Part shown: one piece after another, positions 25,783 to 34,381 of the stretch
Numbering within the stretch: position 1 is the stretch's first letter
Layout: every line of letters starts with the position of its first letter
DNA from: an uncultured Duodenibacillus sp.
GTDB taxonomy: Bacteria > Pseudomonadota > Gammaproteobacteria > Burkholderiales > Burkholderiaceae_F
DNA: 55,434 bases
Reading direction: 5' to 3'
Assembly: GCA_944390715.1 (NCBI GenBank)
Contig: CALXQS010000014.1
Location: forward strand, 1 to 55,434
The notes under the pieces: generated by a model
Databases searched by the model: none
Seen by the model: the letters and a program-made list of their open reading frames with translations, nothing else
What the model was told of the DNA's origin: nothing
Made by a program: the position numbers and the translations under genes

Positions 25783-27000
25783 ATGACTGAGAGCACGCTA
25801 ATTAAACCTTCGGCTTCGCGTCTGGTGATCGAAGCGCTGGAAGCAGGAGCCCATGAGGCAGGAGCCTTAAGCGGCGAAACCCGCGGCCCGTCGCGCATGC
25901 TCGTTGAGCTCTCCGACATACGCGCCTGGCGCTTTTTTGAAGCCGCCCCAGAGGATTTTCTCGAGCAGTACGCTTCAGACTTCGTCATTGCCGACGCGCA
26001 CCTTGCGCCCGGCTTTTACGAGCGAGCTCTCGATTTTCTGCAGTCTCGCCCGCAAGCGCGGCTCACGATGCGCGCGCGCTTTTGCAGACGCACGCTTCTT
26101 GAAGCAATGAAGGCTGCAGCTGCTCGCGGCATTTCTGTTGAAGCTAGGCAGTTTTCAAGCCGCCGCGCTCTTGCCGCGCGCATAGAACTTTCCCAAAGCT
26201 TACCCATTGAGGCCTCCGGCCAAAGCCCCGAGGACAGTTCGACCAACATTGCCTTGAGCGAAGTTGTCTGCACGGCGGCTTTGCAGACGAGAGGGTGCGG
26301 CGCACAGCATTTCAGCGACATCTACGGTGCGGGCCCCGGCCTTTCGCACGATCAGGCGCAGCGCTTTTCTGCGCAGGCTTGGACGAATTTCTTCAAGCAC
26401 ATGTGGTTTGAAGATCTCGCGCCCGCGCTTCGCTTAAGAGACCGCTCAAACTTTTTCTCCTACATGAAGGCTCTGGCCAGGCAAACGTCTCGGGGACTGA
26501 ATTGGGCGCAGATCGCCGCCTCGAGCTCAATTTCTGCTCCGACGGCACGCGACTGGACCAGGCACCTTGAGTCGATCGGGCTTTGCGAACTCATTGAACC
26601 ATTGAGAGCCCCTGCTCCGCGCCGCGCCAAGCTTCGGCCCAAACTCTACTGGACGACGCCTGGGCTGGCCTTGTGGCTTGCCGACTCGATGCTCAGCCCC
26701 ACGGAGGAATTTGCCGCAGCGCTTGTCGAAAACGCTTTATTTCTGGCGCTCAAGGATGCGCTGCCCTTTGCAAGGTTTCGCCACTTTATCGACACCAACT
26801 ACATCACGGCGCCGATTGTGGCTGAATCTGAAGGCACCAAGACAGCCTTTTTTCTGGTGCGCAATGAAAAAGAGCGCATGCACGCGGTGAAGTCGCTCAA
26901 GTCGCTGGCCAAGGCAAACATTGTTTCAGCTCAGGCCAATGTCCTCATTTACGATCCTCGCAATCCCGCGTTGCTTCAGACTGAAACTCTTCGCGTGTAA
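25783..27000 (+). CDS. DUF4143-like protein without a P-loop
   Basis: 405 aa from ATG 25783; a TTG at 25756 in frame is possible. The C-terminal two thirds match the DUF4143 pattern: RDRSNFFSYMKALARQTS, a winged helix SSISAPTARDWTRHLESIGLCELIEP, and LYWTTPGLALWLADS. The usual Walker A and Walker B are absent from the N-terminal part, and the nuclease-like EIDLL...IEIK motif is not evident. It is a full-length diverged relative of the ATPases at 7998 and 53820, perhaps now only DNA- or protein-binding. Function unknown. Confidence 0.6.
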   Translation: MTESTLIKPSASRLVIEALEAGAHEAGALSGETRGPSRMLVELSDIRAWRFFEAAPEDFLEQYASDFVIADAHLAPGFYERALDFLQSRPQARLTMRARFCRRTLLEAMKAAAARGISVEARQFSSRRALAARIELSQSLPIEASGQSPEDSSTNIALSEVVCTAALQTRGCGAQHFSDIYGAGPGLSHDQAQRFSAQAWTNFFKHMWFEDLAPALRLRDRSNFFSYMKALARQTSRGLNWAQIAASSSISAPTARDWTRHLESIGLCELIEPLRAPAPRRAKLRPKLYWTTPGLALWLADSMLSPTEEFAAALVENALFLALKDALPFARFRHFIDTNYITAPIVAESEGTKTAFFLVRNEKERMHAVKSLKSLAKANIVSAQANVLIYDPRNPALLQTETLRV

Positions 27001-27066
27001 GAAGACCTCTTATCCCTTCAAATCATGAGAGCTATTTTCTTTGAAATCTTCCGCGCACCCGACTCA

Positions 27067-27813
27067 TCAGGCATTCCAGCCGTAGAAAGCTCGATGCACA
27101 GCCGTGATCTCATCATGAACAGCCTCTGTTACAAGGATCATGTTGTCGGCACTGTCGGCGCCGCCCTCGCTCAAGGGAACGATGTGATGCACTTCCCAGC
27201 CTTCGGGCACGCTGTCGTAGCCGTGCATGGCAAGAAATGAGTCTCGCACGGCGATGCTGCGTTCGACATCTTCAGCATCGACATGAACAGCATTGTCCTG
27301 TTCTCCTGCGGCGATGAGCGCATTCAAATCATCAGCATCTCCGACAAACATTCCGTTTTGAACCGCGGCTGGGTCAAGGCCCGCATAAGCAGCCAGTTGA
27401 GCATCAGCGTGATCATTGAGCCCGCCGTCAGCGTCTGCATCAATTCCGTCGCCGTCGAAAGCGGCGTCAAGCAAAAGTCCTGTTCCGAGACCGATCATCG
27501 CAACCTGCGCTACGCGCTTTGCATTGCGCTTGTTGAGAAAACTCTCGGGAGATTTTGACTCGCTGGCTTGCTCGAGCAGCGTGCAAGTGCTCTCAATGGC
27601 TCCGCCCAAGGCCCGCCCCATTCCTTCGGCTCGACGAACAACGCGCTCACACGCCTGCTCGTAGCGCTTGTTGTTGATGTCTTCGAGGATTTTGGCGCCT
27701 GTCGAAAGCGTGGCTGCCGTTTGCTTTACGGCGCCGAAAACTAAAGATGCGCCTACTGTGGATGCAAATGAGCAGGCTTTGTACGTAAGTTTGATTGCTC
27801 TTAGAAATGCCAT
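27067..27813 (-). CDS. HNH-nuclease protein with a membrane-type segment
   Basis: 248 aa. The C-terminus has an HNH core, GWEVHHIVPLSEGGADSADN followed by MILVTEAVHDEITAVH (HH, N and H in register with PF01844-type nucleases). The middle has a short hydrophobic glycine-rich stretch (VAQVAMIGLGTGLLLDAAF) and an acidic DGDGIDADADGG segment that looks like a calcium-binding loop. No signal peptide is convincing. It is transcribed divergently from cas10 with AGGAAACAGGTCA before ATG. It could be a contact- or phage-type nuclease toxin or a defence accessory; no immunity gene is seen next to it. Confidence 0.65.
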   Translation of the reverse strand: MAFLRAIKLTYKACSFASTVGASLVFGAVKQTAATLSTGAKILEDINNKRYEQACERVVRRAEGMGRALGGAIESTCTLLEQASESKSPESFLNKRNAKRVAQVAMIGLGTGLLLDAAFDGDGIDADADGGLNDHADAQLAAYAGLDPAAVQNGMFVGDADDLNALIAAGEQDNAVHVDAEDVERSIAVRDSFLAMHGYDSVPEGWEVHHIVPLSEGGADSADNMILVTEAVHDEITAVHRAFYGWNA

Positions 27814-27929
27814 TGACCTGTTTCCTGAAGGATTTTTTCATCTGAAGCGTCCTTCAGACGCAGTCCGCGCAGCACAACCGGACGTCTGACTTTTGCACTC
27901 ACCTGGAAAGGACGCATTCGTTGCTTCTT

Positions 27930-27946
27930 GCATGTTCTGTACATGC
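27930..27946. promoter_or_regulatory. Palindrome GCATGT-N5-ACATGC in the HNH/cas10 divergent region
   Basis: A perfect 6-bp-arm inverted repeat lies about 120 bases upstream of the HNH start and 26 bases from the CRISPR palindrome. It may be the operator of the HNH gene. Confidence 0.3.
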
Positions 27947-27971
27947 TAGCGGGTTTGGTCAATTAGCTGAA

Positions 27972-27991
27972 AAATCACAAATTTGTGATTT
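27972..27991. promoter_or_regulatory. Shared CRISPR palindrome, interference-operon copy
   Basis: AAATCACAAATTTGTGATTT is a perfect 20-bp palindrome. Its 18-bp core, AATCACAAATTTGTGATT (27973-27990), recurs exactly upstream of the cas2-cas1 operon at 36694-36711. A third half site, TCACAAA, follows at 27991-27997. The palindrome abuts the -35 element of the cas10 promoter, the usual place for a repressor site. Confidence 0.75.
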
Positions 27992-28019
27992 CACAAAAAT
28001 TCAGGTTATTCGGTATAGT
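27990..28019 (+). promoter_or_regulatory. Promoter of the cas10-csm-cas6 operon
   Basis: TTCACA (27990-27995) and TATAGT (28014-28019), 18 bases apart, lie 41 bases before the cas10 start codon. Confidence 0.5.
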
Positions 28020-28059
28020 GGTCTTATTGCTACGAAACGCTCCAAAGGAGTCACACCGT

Positions 28060-30702
28060 ATGGATTTGCTTTCCGCTTCCTGCCGCGTCGCCCTTGCCGG
28101 TCTTTGCCACGATCTGGGCAAATTCGCGCAGCGCGCTCGGCCTGATGTCCTGCCTTCGGACAAGGATACGCACGTGCAGCTTTATTGTCCCCGCACAGCA
28201 GAAGGATACCCGACTCATATTCACGCTGCCTTTACTGCTCTTGTATTTGACGCCATAGAAAAAATTGCGCCTTCGCTCACCGCGGGAGATCTCTCGCCTT
28301 TTGAAAACCAGCAGACGCTATCGAGCAGCACCGACAGTCTGATCAACTGCGCCTCGGCGCACCACCGCCCCGAGACCTTCCTTCAATGGATTGTCGCCAC
28401 TGCCGATCGTGTTGCCTCCGGATTTGAAAGAGAAGCCTTTGACAAGTACAACACGGCTCCGGAAAACGACGATTTTTATTCTGCACGGCTGCTGACGCTT
28501 TTTGAGCAAATTCGCTTTGCTGACTCCGAGGTGAAGCACAAGCCGTTTCAATATGCCTACCCTCTGGAGCCGCTGTCGGTTGATTCAATCTTTCCGCGTC
28601 TCATTTCTCCCTTGACGCGAAAAGAAGCCGTCGCTCAGTACCAGAAGCTGTGGCAGGAGTTCCTCAACGCAGTTGAGCCCAGCACTGACGGATCCAAAGC
28701 TATTGAAGCGCACCGCTGCAGCTGGCCGCTTTGGCTTGATCATTTCGACTCGCTGTGGCTTGCATTTACGCACTGCATTCCGTCGGCAACGGCCTTCGGG
28801 GCAAAGCCCGACGTCTCCTTGTACGACCACTCCAAGGCCACGGCAGCACTTGCGACGGCTCTTTGGCGCTGGCACGAGGCATGCGGCTGCACGGATCAAT
28901 CCGCCGTTGCAGGCATGAAATCACGCCGCGACTGGAGCGAAGAAAAACTGCTGCTGATCCAAGGCGACTGTTTCGGCATTCAGGACTTCATCTTTTCCGA
29001 AGGCTCCGACACCAATAAAAAGGCCGCAAAAATTCTGCGCGGCCGCTCTTTCTACGTTTCACTGCTCTCAGAGCTGGCGGCGCTTCGAGTGCTTGATGCG
29101 CTTGAGCTGCCGAGCACGAGCCAAATCATCAACGCCGCCGGCAAATTCTTCATCGTTGCGCACAACACGCCTGAAGCCGTTGAAGCTCTCAAACGCGTGC
29201 AGCAAGAGATCAATGAATGGTTCATTTCCCATACCTTTGCAGTTTCGGGAATAGGCATCAGCTGGCAGCCCGCAAGCTGCAGCGACTTTGTCGCAGGCAG
29301 ATTCCCGCAGCTGCAAAAGCGGCTGTTTGAGGATATGGAACGGCTCAAGCACCAGCGCTACGATCTATGCACGGCCACTGCACCCGTCATTTTGGACGCA
29401 GACTACCGTCTGGGCACCTGTGCATGGAACAACCGCTACCCTGCCGACCGGATCGATGATGACGCCGCAAGCTGCGCGCTTTCGCGCGATCAAATCAACA
29501 TTGGCCAATGGCTGACCCAAGCCTCTCACATTCTTGTCGTAAATGCAGACCAGCCTCTCGAAAAGGGGGCGAAGGCCTGTGAAGTTCCGATTTTCGGCTA
29601 CAAAGTCGTGTTTATCGAAGACCGCACGGCCGCGACGAAATCTCTTGCCCAAAGCGGAGCGCTGCACCGCATGTGGGATATTTCCTTACCGGAAGCAGAA
29701 AACGAAGTTCTCTACAAAGGGTGCGCACGCCGCAATATTTCGGGTCACGTTCCGCGTTTTAATGCTGAGGACCTGGCTAAAACGGGCATTTACGACGAGA
29801 AAATCCGCGAAAACGGTGAAGACGACGAAGACAATGAAAAAATTTGCCTCGGCCTGATCAAGTCTTTTGCGCATCTTGCATGCGAAGACAAGCTTATTGA
29901 CCGAGAAGGATGCACCGCAGGCATCAGCGCTCTGGCAGTTCTCAAAGGAGACGTTGACAATTTGGGGCGCATCTTTGCCGAAGGCTTGAGCTCAAGGCCG
30001 GACACAAAGGACTCGCGGAACATGACCTTTGCCAAGATGGCTTCTCTTTCACGGCAGATGAACAACTTCTTCAGCCTTTTCGTGCCGCTGGCATGCACAA
30101 AACAATTCCGCAACATCTATACCGTATTTGCCGGCGGCGACGATTTCTTCTTTGTGGGCCCGTGGAGGACGACGCAGAACTTCGCGACAATGCTCAACGA
30201 CAAGTTTGAAAACTACACGACTGCCAATCCCTGCGTGCATTTTTCGGCTGGTCTGTCTGTCTGCAAGCCTGCTGTTGCCGTTGGGCGTCTGTCTCGTTTT
30301 GCAGAAGAAGCCTTGGAAAAGAGCAAGGAGGCGCCGGGCAAAAACAGCGTCACGCTTTTTGGTCGAACCGTTGACTGGAAGCGCTGGCTCGAACTGCAGC
30401 AGTGCTTCTCGCACCTTCAGGACGTTCAGAATGCCTTCGGCCTGAGCTCGGGCTACTTGTACGGAATTTTTGAACTGCTTGATCTTTCAGATAAAGAATC
30501 GACGGAACCAACGGCAAGCATCTGGCGCAGCCGCTTTCGTTATCGGACAGCCCGTCTGGCTGAAGAGTCTCACGTGAAAGCACGCGGCGACAGAACCGTC
30601 ATCATCAATGCCTTGACCGATGAAATCTACCGCTACATTGAGCGCTACCGCGGCGACTACCGCATTGCTCTGACCAATTTCTTTTACTCGCACCGGCAAT
30701 AA
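28060..30702 (+). CDS. cas10: Cas10/Csm1, large subunit of type III-A complex
   Basis: 880 aa from ATG 28060, with AAAGGAG 10 bases ahead; an upstream in-frame start at 27985 would lie inside the promoter. The N-terminal HD domain starts ALAGLCHDLGKFAQR (H17, D18), the nuclease that cuts single-stranded DNA during transcription of the target. Two Palm domains follow; the second carries an intact GGDD at 692-695 (TVFAGGDDFFFVG), the site that makes cyclic oligoadenylate from ATP. Both activities are therefore expected. It is the first gene of an operon with csm2-csm5 and cas6. Confidence 0.95.
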   Translation: MDLLSASCRVALAGLCHDLGKFAQRARPDVLPSDKDTHVQLYCPRTAEGYPTHIHAAFTALVFDAIEKIAPSLTAGDLSPFENQQTLSSSTDSLINCASAHHRPETFLQWIVATADRVASGFEREAFDKYNTAPENDDFYSARLLTLFEQIRFADSEVKHKPFQYAYPLEPLSVDSIFPRLISPLTRKEAVAQYQKLWQEFLNAVEPSTDGSKAIEAHRCSWPLWLDHFDSLWLAFTHCIPSATAFGAKPDVSLYDHSKATAALATALWRWHEACGCTDQSAVAGMKSRRDWSEEKLLLIQGDCFGIQDFIFSEGSDTNKKAAKILRGRSFYVSLLSELAALRVLDALELPSTSQIINAAGKFFIVAHNTPEAVEALKRVQQEINEWFISHTFAVSGIGISWQPASCSDFVAGRFPQLQKRLFEDMERLKHQRYDLCTATAPVILDADYRLGTCAWNNRYPADRIDDDAASCALSRDQINIGQWLTQASHILVVNADQPLEKGAKACEVPIFGYKVVFIEDRTAATKSLAQSGALHRMWDISLPEAENEVLYKGCARRNISGHVPRFNAEDLAKTGIYDEKIRENGEDDEDNEKICLGLIKSFAHLACEDKLIDREGCTAGISALAVLKGDVDNLGRIFAEGLSSRPDTKDSRNMTFAKMASLSRQMNNFFSLFVPLACTKQFRNIYTVFAGGDDFFFVGPWRTTQNFATMLNDKFENYTTANPCVHFSAGLSVCKPAVAVGRLSRFAEEALEKSKEAPGKNSVTLFGRTVDWKRWLELQQCFSHLQDVQNAFGLSSGYLYGIFELLDLSDKESTEPTASIWRSRFRYRTARLAEESHVKARGDRTVIINALTDEIYRYIERYRGDYRIALTNFFYSHRQ

Positions 30703-30720
30703 AACAACCGGAGAACATCT

Positions 30721-31179
30721 ATGTACGATCAACGAAATCCAAAACGTCCCAGAGAGACTAAGAACATCTACGACGATAAAGCATGGGCACAGCAAAACAT
30801 CGTGCTCAAAAGAAAGGATCCCGGCTTCAGCTCAGAAATTTTTTCGCGCATTGCCGAGGAGGCTGCTCAGCGCTGCAGCACAGCAAAAGACATGAACAAG
30901 CCGGCGCAGGTACGCATGTTCTATGAAGAACTCGTGCGTCTGCAAAGCAAAGTCTCCGGCGCAGGATCCAAAGCAGATGAAGAGCTTCAAAACGTTCTTC
31001 CCTACATCAAGATGATCCGCGCCCGCCTGGCCTATGCCAATGGAAGAAAGTTGATCGACGAAAGATTCCTTGACATTTTCTCCGTCTGCATCGAAAAGGT
31101 GAACGATGTCGAATCGTTAAAACACTGCAAGCTTTTTTTTGAAGCCTACCTAGGCTTTAAAAAAGCCTTGGGCGAATGA
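30721..31179 (+). CDS. csm2: Csm2 small subunit
   Basis: 152 aa, the usual length for Csm2. It is mostly alpha-helical, with the family-typical segment QVRMFYEELVRLQSKV and a late PYIKMIRARLAYANGRKLI. Csm2 lines the belly of the Csm effector filament and contacts the target RNA. It is 18 bases downstream of cas10; GGAGAACATCT precedes ATG. Confidence 0.88.
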   Translation: MYDQRNPKRPRETKNIYDDKAWAQQNIVLKRKDPGFSSEIFSRIAEEAAQRCSTAKDMNKPAQVRMFYEELVRLQSKVSGAGSKADEELQNVLPYIKMIRARLAYANGRKLIDERFLDIFSVCIEKVNDVESLKHCKLFFEAYLGFKKALGE

Positions 31180-31208
31180 TTTCAATATTTACTAAGAGAG
31201 AATGACTC

Positions 31209-31904
31209 ATGCAGCTTACCAAAATTCATGTTCTGCAGGCTGAGCTGGTTTGCCTGACAGGCGTACACATCGGTTCGAGCGACAGTGAAATGCACATCGG
31301 CGGCCTCGATAATTCCGTCATTAAAAATCCTTTGACGAACGAGCCCTACATCCCCGGCTCGAGCATCAAAGGCAAAATCCGCAGTCTTCTGGAATGGCGC
31401 ACCGGTTTCGTGAAGCCGGCTCCTCTCGGCTGGCAGGACTATGTTCAGAGCGAATCAGAGGAAGTGCTCTCAATTCTCAAGCTCTTTGGCGTCGGCGGCC
31501 AAGTTCTGACAGAGGCTCAGGCGCAGAAAGTCGGCCCGACGCGCTTGTCTTTTTGGGATTGCTGTCTGCTGCCGCAATGGGTCGAACAAGTAAAGGCCAA
31601 TGATGGAGAACTTACCGAAGTCAAAACTGAAAATTGCATCGACCGCATTGAAGGCACCGCCAAGCACCCGCGGCAAACGGAACGAGTTCCGGCTGGAGCA
31701 CGGTTTGACTTCAAGGCAACCGTCAAAGTTCTTGACGACGAGAATCTGCTTGAACTGCTTCTGGCCGGCCTCAGGCTTGTCGAGGTCGACGGCATCGGCG
31801 GATCTCTTTCCCGCGGCTACGGAAAGGTGAAGTTTGAACATCTGTCGCTTGACGGCAAAGACATCTCCGAGATGTTTGAAAAGATTGATCCTTTCGTCAA
31901 GTAA
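31209..31904 (+). CDS. csm3: Csm3, Cas7-family backbone and target-RNA nuclease
   Basis: 231 aa. The RAMP signature GSSIKGKIRSLLEW and a C-terminal GGSLSRGYGKVKF glycine loop are present. D34 in HIGGLDNSVIKNP aligns with the catalytic Asp (D33) of characterised Csm3, so target RNA should be cut every six nucleotides. Several copies form the filament backbone around crRNA. Confidence 0.93.
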   Translation: MQLTKIHVLQAELVCLTGVHIGSSDSEMHIGGLDNSVIKNPLTNEPYIPGSSIKGKIRSLLEWRTGFVKPAPLGWQDYVQSESEEVLSILKLFGVGGQVLTEAQAQKVGPTRLSFWDCCLLPQWVEQVKANDGELTEVKTENCIDRIEGTAKHPRQTERVPAGARFDFKATVKVLDDENLLELLLAGLRLVEVDGIGGSLSRGYGKVKFEHLSLDGKDISEMFEKIDPFVK

Positions 31905-31922
31905 AGCTCTTCTTTCAAAACC

Positions 31923-32864
31923 ATGAAACGACTGCTATTGAAAATTCGACCATTGACCGCTTTTGGAAGCGAGCTCAAAGGCGGCATGCTTTTCGGTCAA
32001 CTCTGCTGCGTCATCAAGCTGCTGTATGGAGAAGAACGCCTGAAGGCGCTGCTGGAAAATTATTGCCAAGGGCAGCCTTTTGCGGTTATTTCGGACGCTT
32101 TGCCGACGGGAATGCTGCCGATGCCGACCATCCCCGGCTCGTTTTGGATTCCGGCATCAAGCACGCAGGCCGAGCGCAAGCGCTGGAAGAAAATGCGCTG
32201 GCTTGAGGCTGACGCGTTGGAACGTGCTCCTGCACAATGGCATCAGTACGCCAAAAGCAATGCTGACTTAGCAGCAAAAACCTCAAGGCTCGTCCTCTCG
32301 CACAACACGATCCGGCGCGATACTCTAACGACAGGAACAGGGCAGTTTGCTCCTTATGAAAAAGAGCCCGTGTTTTACTCTCGAGATGCCGAGCTTGACG
32401 TCCATATTGTTTGCGATGACGCTCGTCTGAGCATTGATGAACTCACTGAAGCTTTCCAGGCTTTAGGCTGCATCGGATTTGGCGCAGACGCAAGCGCAGG
32501 GCTTGGAAAGTTTGAACTGACTGACTGCCGGCAGCAGCTCGATGCGCAAGCGTGCTCTAGGCGCTTCCTTGCTCTATCGGCTTGTGCGCCTCAAGGAGGC
32601 GCTGCACTGCCCTCTTCATACTACAAAACAACAACATACTTCGGACGCCACGGCGCCGAGCGGGTTTTTGGCCTCAGTCCTTTCAAGCGACCGCTGCTGA
32701 TGGCTGACGCGGGAGCTGTCTTCGATTGCGGCAAGCCGCAATGCCTTGCATTCATTGGACAAGGCATTTCCGGACACTCTGTCTATAGCGATACGGTGCA
32801 TCAAGGCTACGCCGTTGTACTTGGCTTGAAGCTTTGGTGCGAGGAATCAACTCATGCAGAATAA
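31923..32864 (+). CDS. csm4: Csm4, Cas5-family subunit
   Basis: 313 aa. The N-terminal RRM-like start LLKIRPLTAFGSELKGGMLFGQLC, a TIPGSFW motif, and a glycine-rich loop GFGADASAGLGKFEL fit Csm4, which caps the crRNA 5' handle and binds Cas10. It overlaps csm5 by 11 bases, so the two are translationally coupled. Confidence 0.9.
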   Translation: MKRLLLKIRPLTAFGSELKGGMLFGQLCCVIKLLYGEERLKALLENYCQGQPFAVISDALPTGMLPMPTIPGSFWIPASSTQAERKRWKKMRWLEADALERAPAQWHQYAKSNADLAAKTSRLVLSHNTIRRDTLTTGTGQFAPYEKEPVFYSRDAELDVHIVCDDARLSIDELTEAFQALGCIGFGADASAGLGKFELTDCRQQLDAQACSRRFLALSACAPQGGAALPSSYYKTTTYFGRHGAERVFGLSPFKRPLLMADAGAVFDCGKPQCLAFIGQGISGHSVYSDTVHQGYAVVLGLKLWCEESTHAE

Positions 32865-34380
32865 CCTCAGGATGAAGAGCTTTCAGTGCTCTCTGACGAC
32901 TCTGTCGCCACTTTTCATCGGCTGCGGAGATATCTATACGCCGACGGACTATGTCATCGACCGCGGCGTACTTTATCACTTCGATCCCATTTCAGTGCCT
33001 TTGGAACCGGCCCAGCACGCCAAATTGCTCAATGCTGCAAACTCGAACAATCCTGCAGACGCAGCAGCTTTTTTTGCTTCAAACAAGGCTCTGTTCTGTG
33101 CTTTTGCTCATCATGCCGTCGAAGTTGGCCGCAGTGTAGAAAGCACATACCAACTCATGGTTCAATCGCGTGAAAAGCGAAATCAGAACCTCATTAATCG
33201 AACTGTCTCCTTCACCAGGCCCGACGGCGGCACCGTCTGCTATGTTCCAGGTTCCGGCATCAAAGGAGCGATCCGCACAAGTCTGCTCAACAGACTGAGC
33301 GGCAGCCAAATTCAACAAAATCCTTTTGAAGCAAATCTGCTTGGCGGCGATTTTTCAAGTTCTCCCCTGCGCTTTCTAAAAGTCCGAGACTTTCTGCCCT
33401 GCGAAGCCGTCAAAACTCGAGTCGAAGAATGCCGGCGCTACAAAAAGATCCTTGACAACGATCACAACCTGAAGCGATTGATGAGCAACAAATACGAATT
33501 CATCATGCCGGCGCAATACAGGCTTTTTCAGGGAGAAATTCTGCTTGAGCGAACCATTGACACGAAGCTCGGCATTGAAACGATTAAGGAACTGACAAAA
33601 GACCTCCATGCATATTATCTGAACCGTTTCTTGAAGTTGAGCAAGGAACCAATTTGGCAGACCAGCAAAATTGCGGGAACATCCTGGATTAGCGCCGTGC
33701 AGTCGCTGCTCACGCGCCTTAAGCCTGCAATTGAGGCCGGACATGCTGCACTTATTCGTCTCGGAGGAAATATCGGCGCAGAAAGCTTGACTCTCAGCAA
33801 CGGTTCAGCGCAGATACTCAATAGAAAAACCAGGCAGCGCATGGAAAGTTCGACAAGCGTGTGGACGGCGACTTGCGGCAGCTCCTTTCTGCCCTTCGGT
33901 TGGGCTATTTTTGAAATCAATCCGGATCACGACAACACGGCCCTAAAGAGCTGGTGCTCAACATTTTCTTCAGATGTCCGTACATCTGAAGCTCTGCTGG
34001 CTGCTTCAGTCCGCCAAAAGAAAGTGTATCTCGACAAACTCGCGGCCCTTCGTGAACAAAAGCGGGAACAGGAAAAAGCGCAGGAAGAGGCAGTCCGGCT
34101 TGAAAAAGAAAAACAAGAACAGTTGGCGAAATTAACTGAAAACATGAAGCAAATATCATTACTTGCCGAGGAAATGTCGAAAGCGGCGGCCATCAACCCC
34201 GGCACGACCCTCTACAACGATATTTGCTCTGTTCTGTCTCAAGCACTGCAGTGGCCCATTGACGAACAAAAAGCCTGCGCGGCTCAACTGGGACCACTCA
34301 TCAAGAAAAAGGACATGTACAAAGGAAAAAAAGCCAAAGAACTTAAAGCAACTCTGGCAAAACTTCGTCAGGAGCGCTGA
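32854..34380 (+). CDS. csm5: Csm5 with a long C-terminal coiled-coil extension
   Basis: 508 aa, or 502 from the ATG at 32872. The RAMP core (TTLSPLFIGCGDIYTPTDYVI to about residue 385, with GSGIKGAIRTSLLNRLSG) is normal Csm5, which sits at the crRNA 3' end and recruits host nucleases for trimming. From residue 389 a charged coiled coil (KLAALREQKREQEKAQEEAV) of about 45 aa leads into a further folded-looking segment (ISLLAEEMSKAAA, LQWPIDEQKACAAQLGPLI) ending at 508. Most Csm5 proteins are 350-400 aa, so about 120 residues are extra and may recruit a partner. Confidence 0.85.
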   Translation: MQNNLRMKSFQCSLTTLSPLFIGCGDIYTPTDYVIDRGVLYHFDPISVPLEPAQHAKLLNAANSNNPADAAAFFASNKALFCAFAHHAVEVGRSVESTYQLMVQSREKRNQNLINRTVSFTRPDGGTVCYVPGSGIKGAIRTSLLNRLSGSQIQQNPFEANLLGGDFSSSPLRFLKVRDFLPCEAVKTRVEECRRYKKILDNDHNLKRLMSNKYEFIMPAQYRLFQGEILLERTIDTKLGIETIKELTKDLHAYYLNRFLKLSKEPIWQTSKIAGTSWISAVQSLLTRLKPAIEAGHAALIRLGGNIGAESLTLSNGSAQILNRKTRQRMESSTSVWTATCGSSFLPFGWAIFEINPDHDNTALKSWCSTFSSDVRTSEALLAASVRQKKVYLDKLAALREQKREQEKAQEEAVRLEKEKQEQLAKLTENMKQISLLAEEMSKAAAINPGTTLYNDICSVLSQALQWPIDEQKACAAQLGPLIKKKDMYKGKKAKELKATLAKLRQER

Positions 34381-34381
34381 A

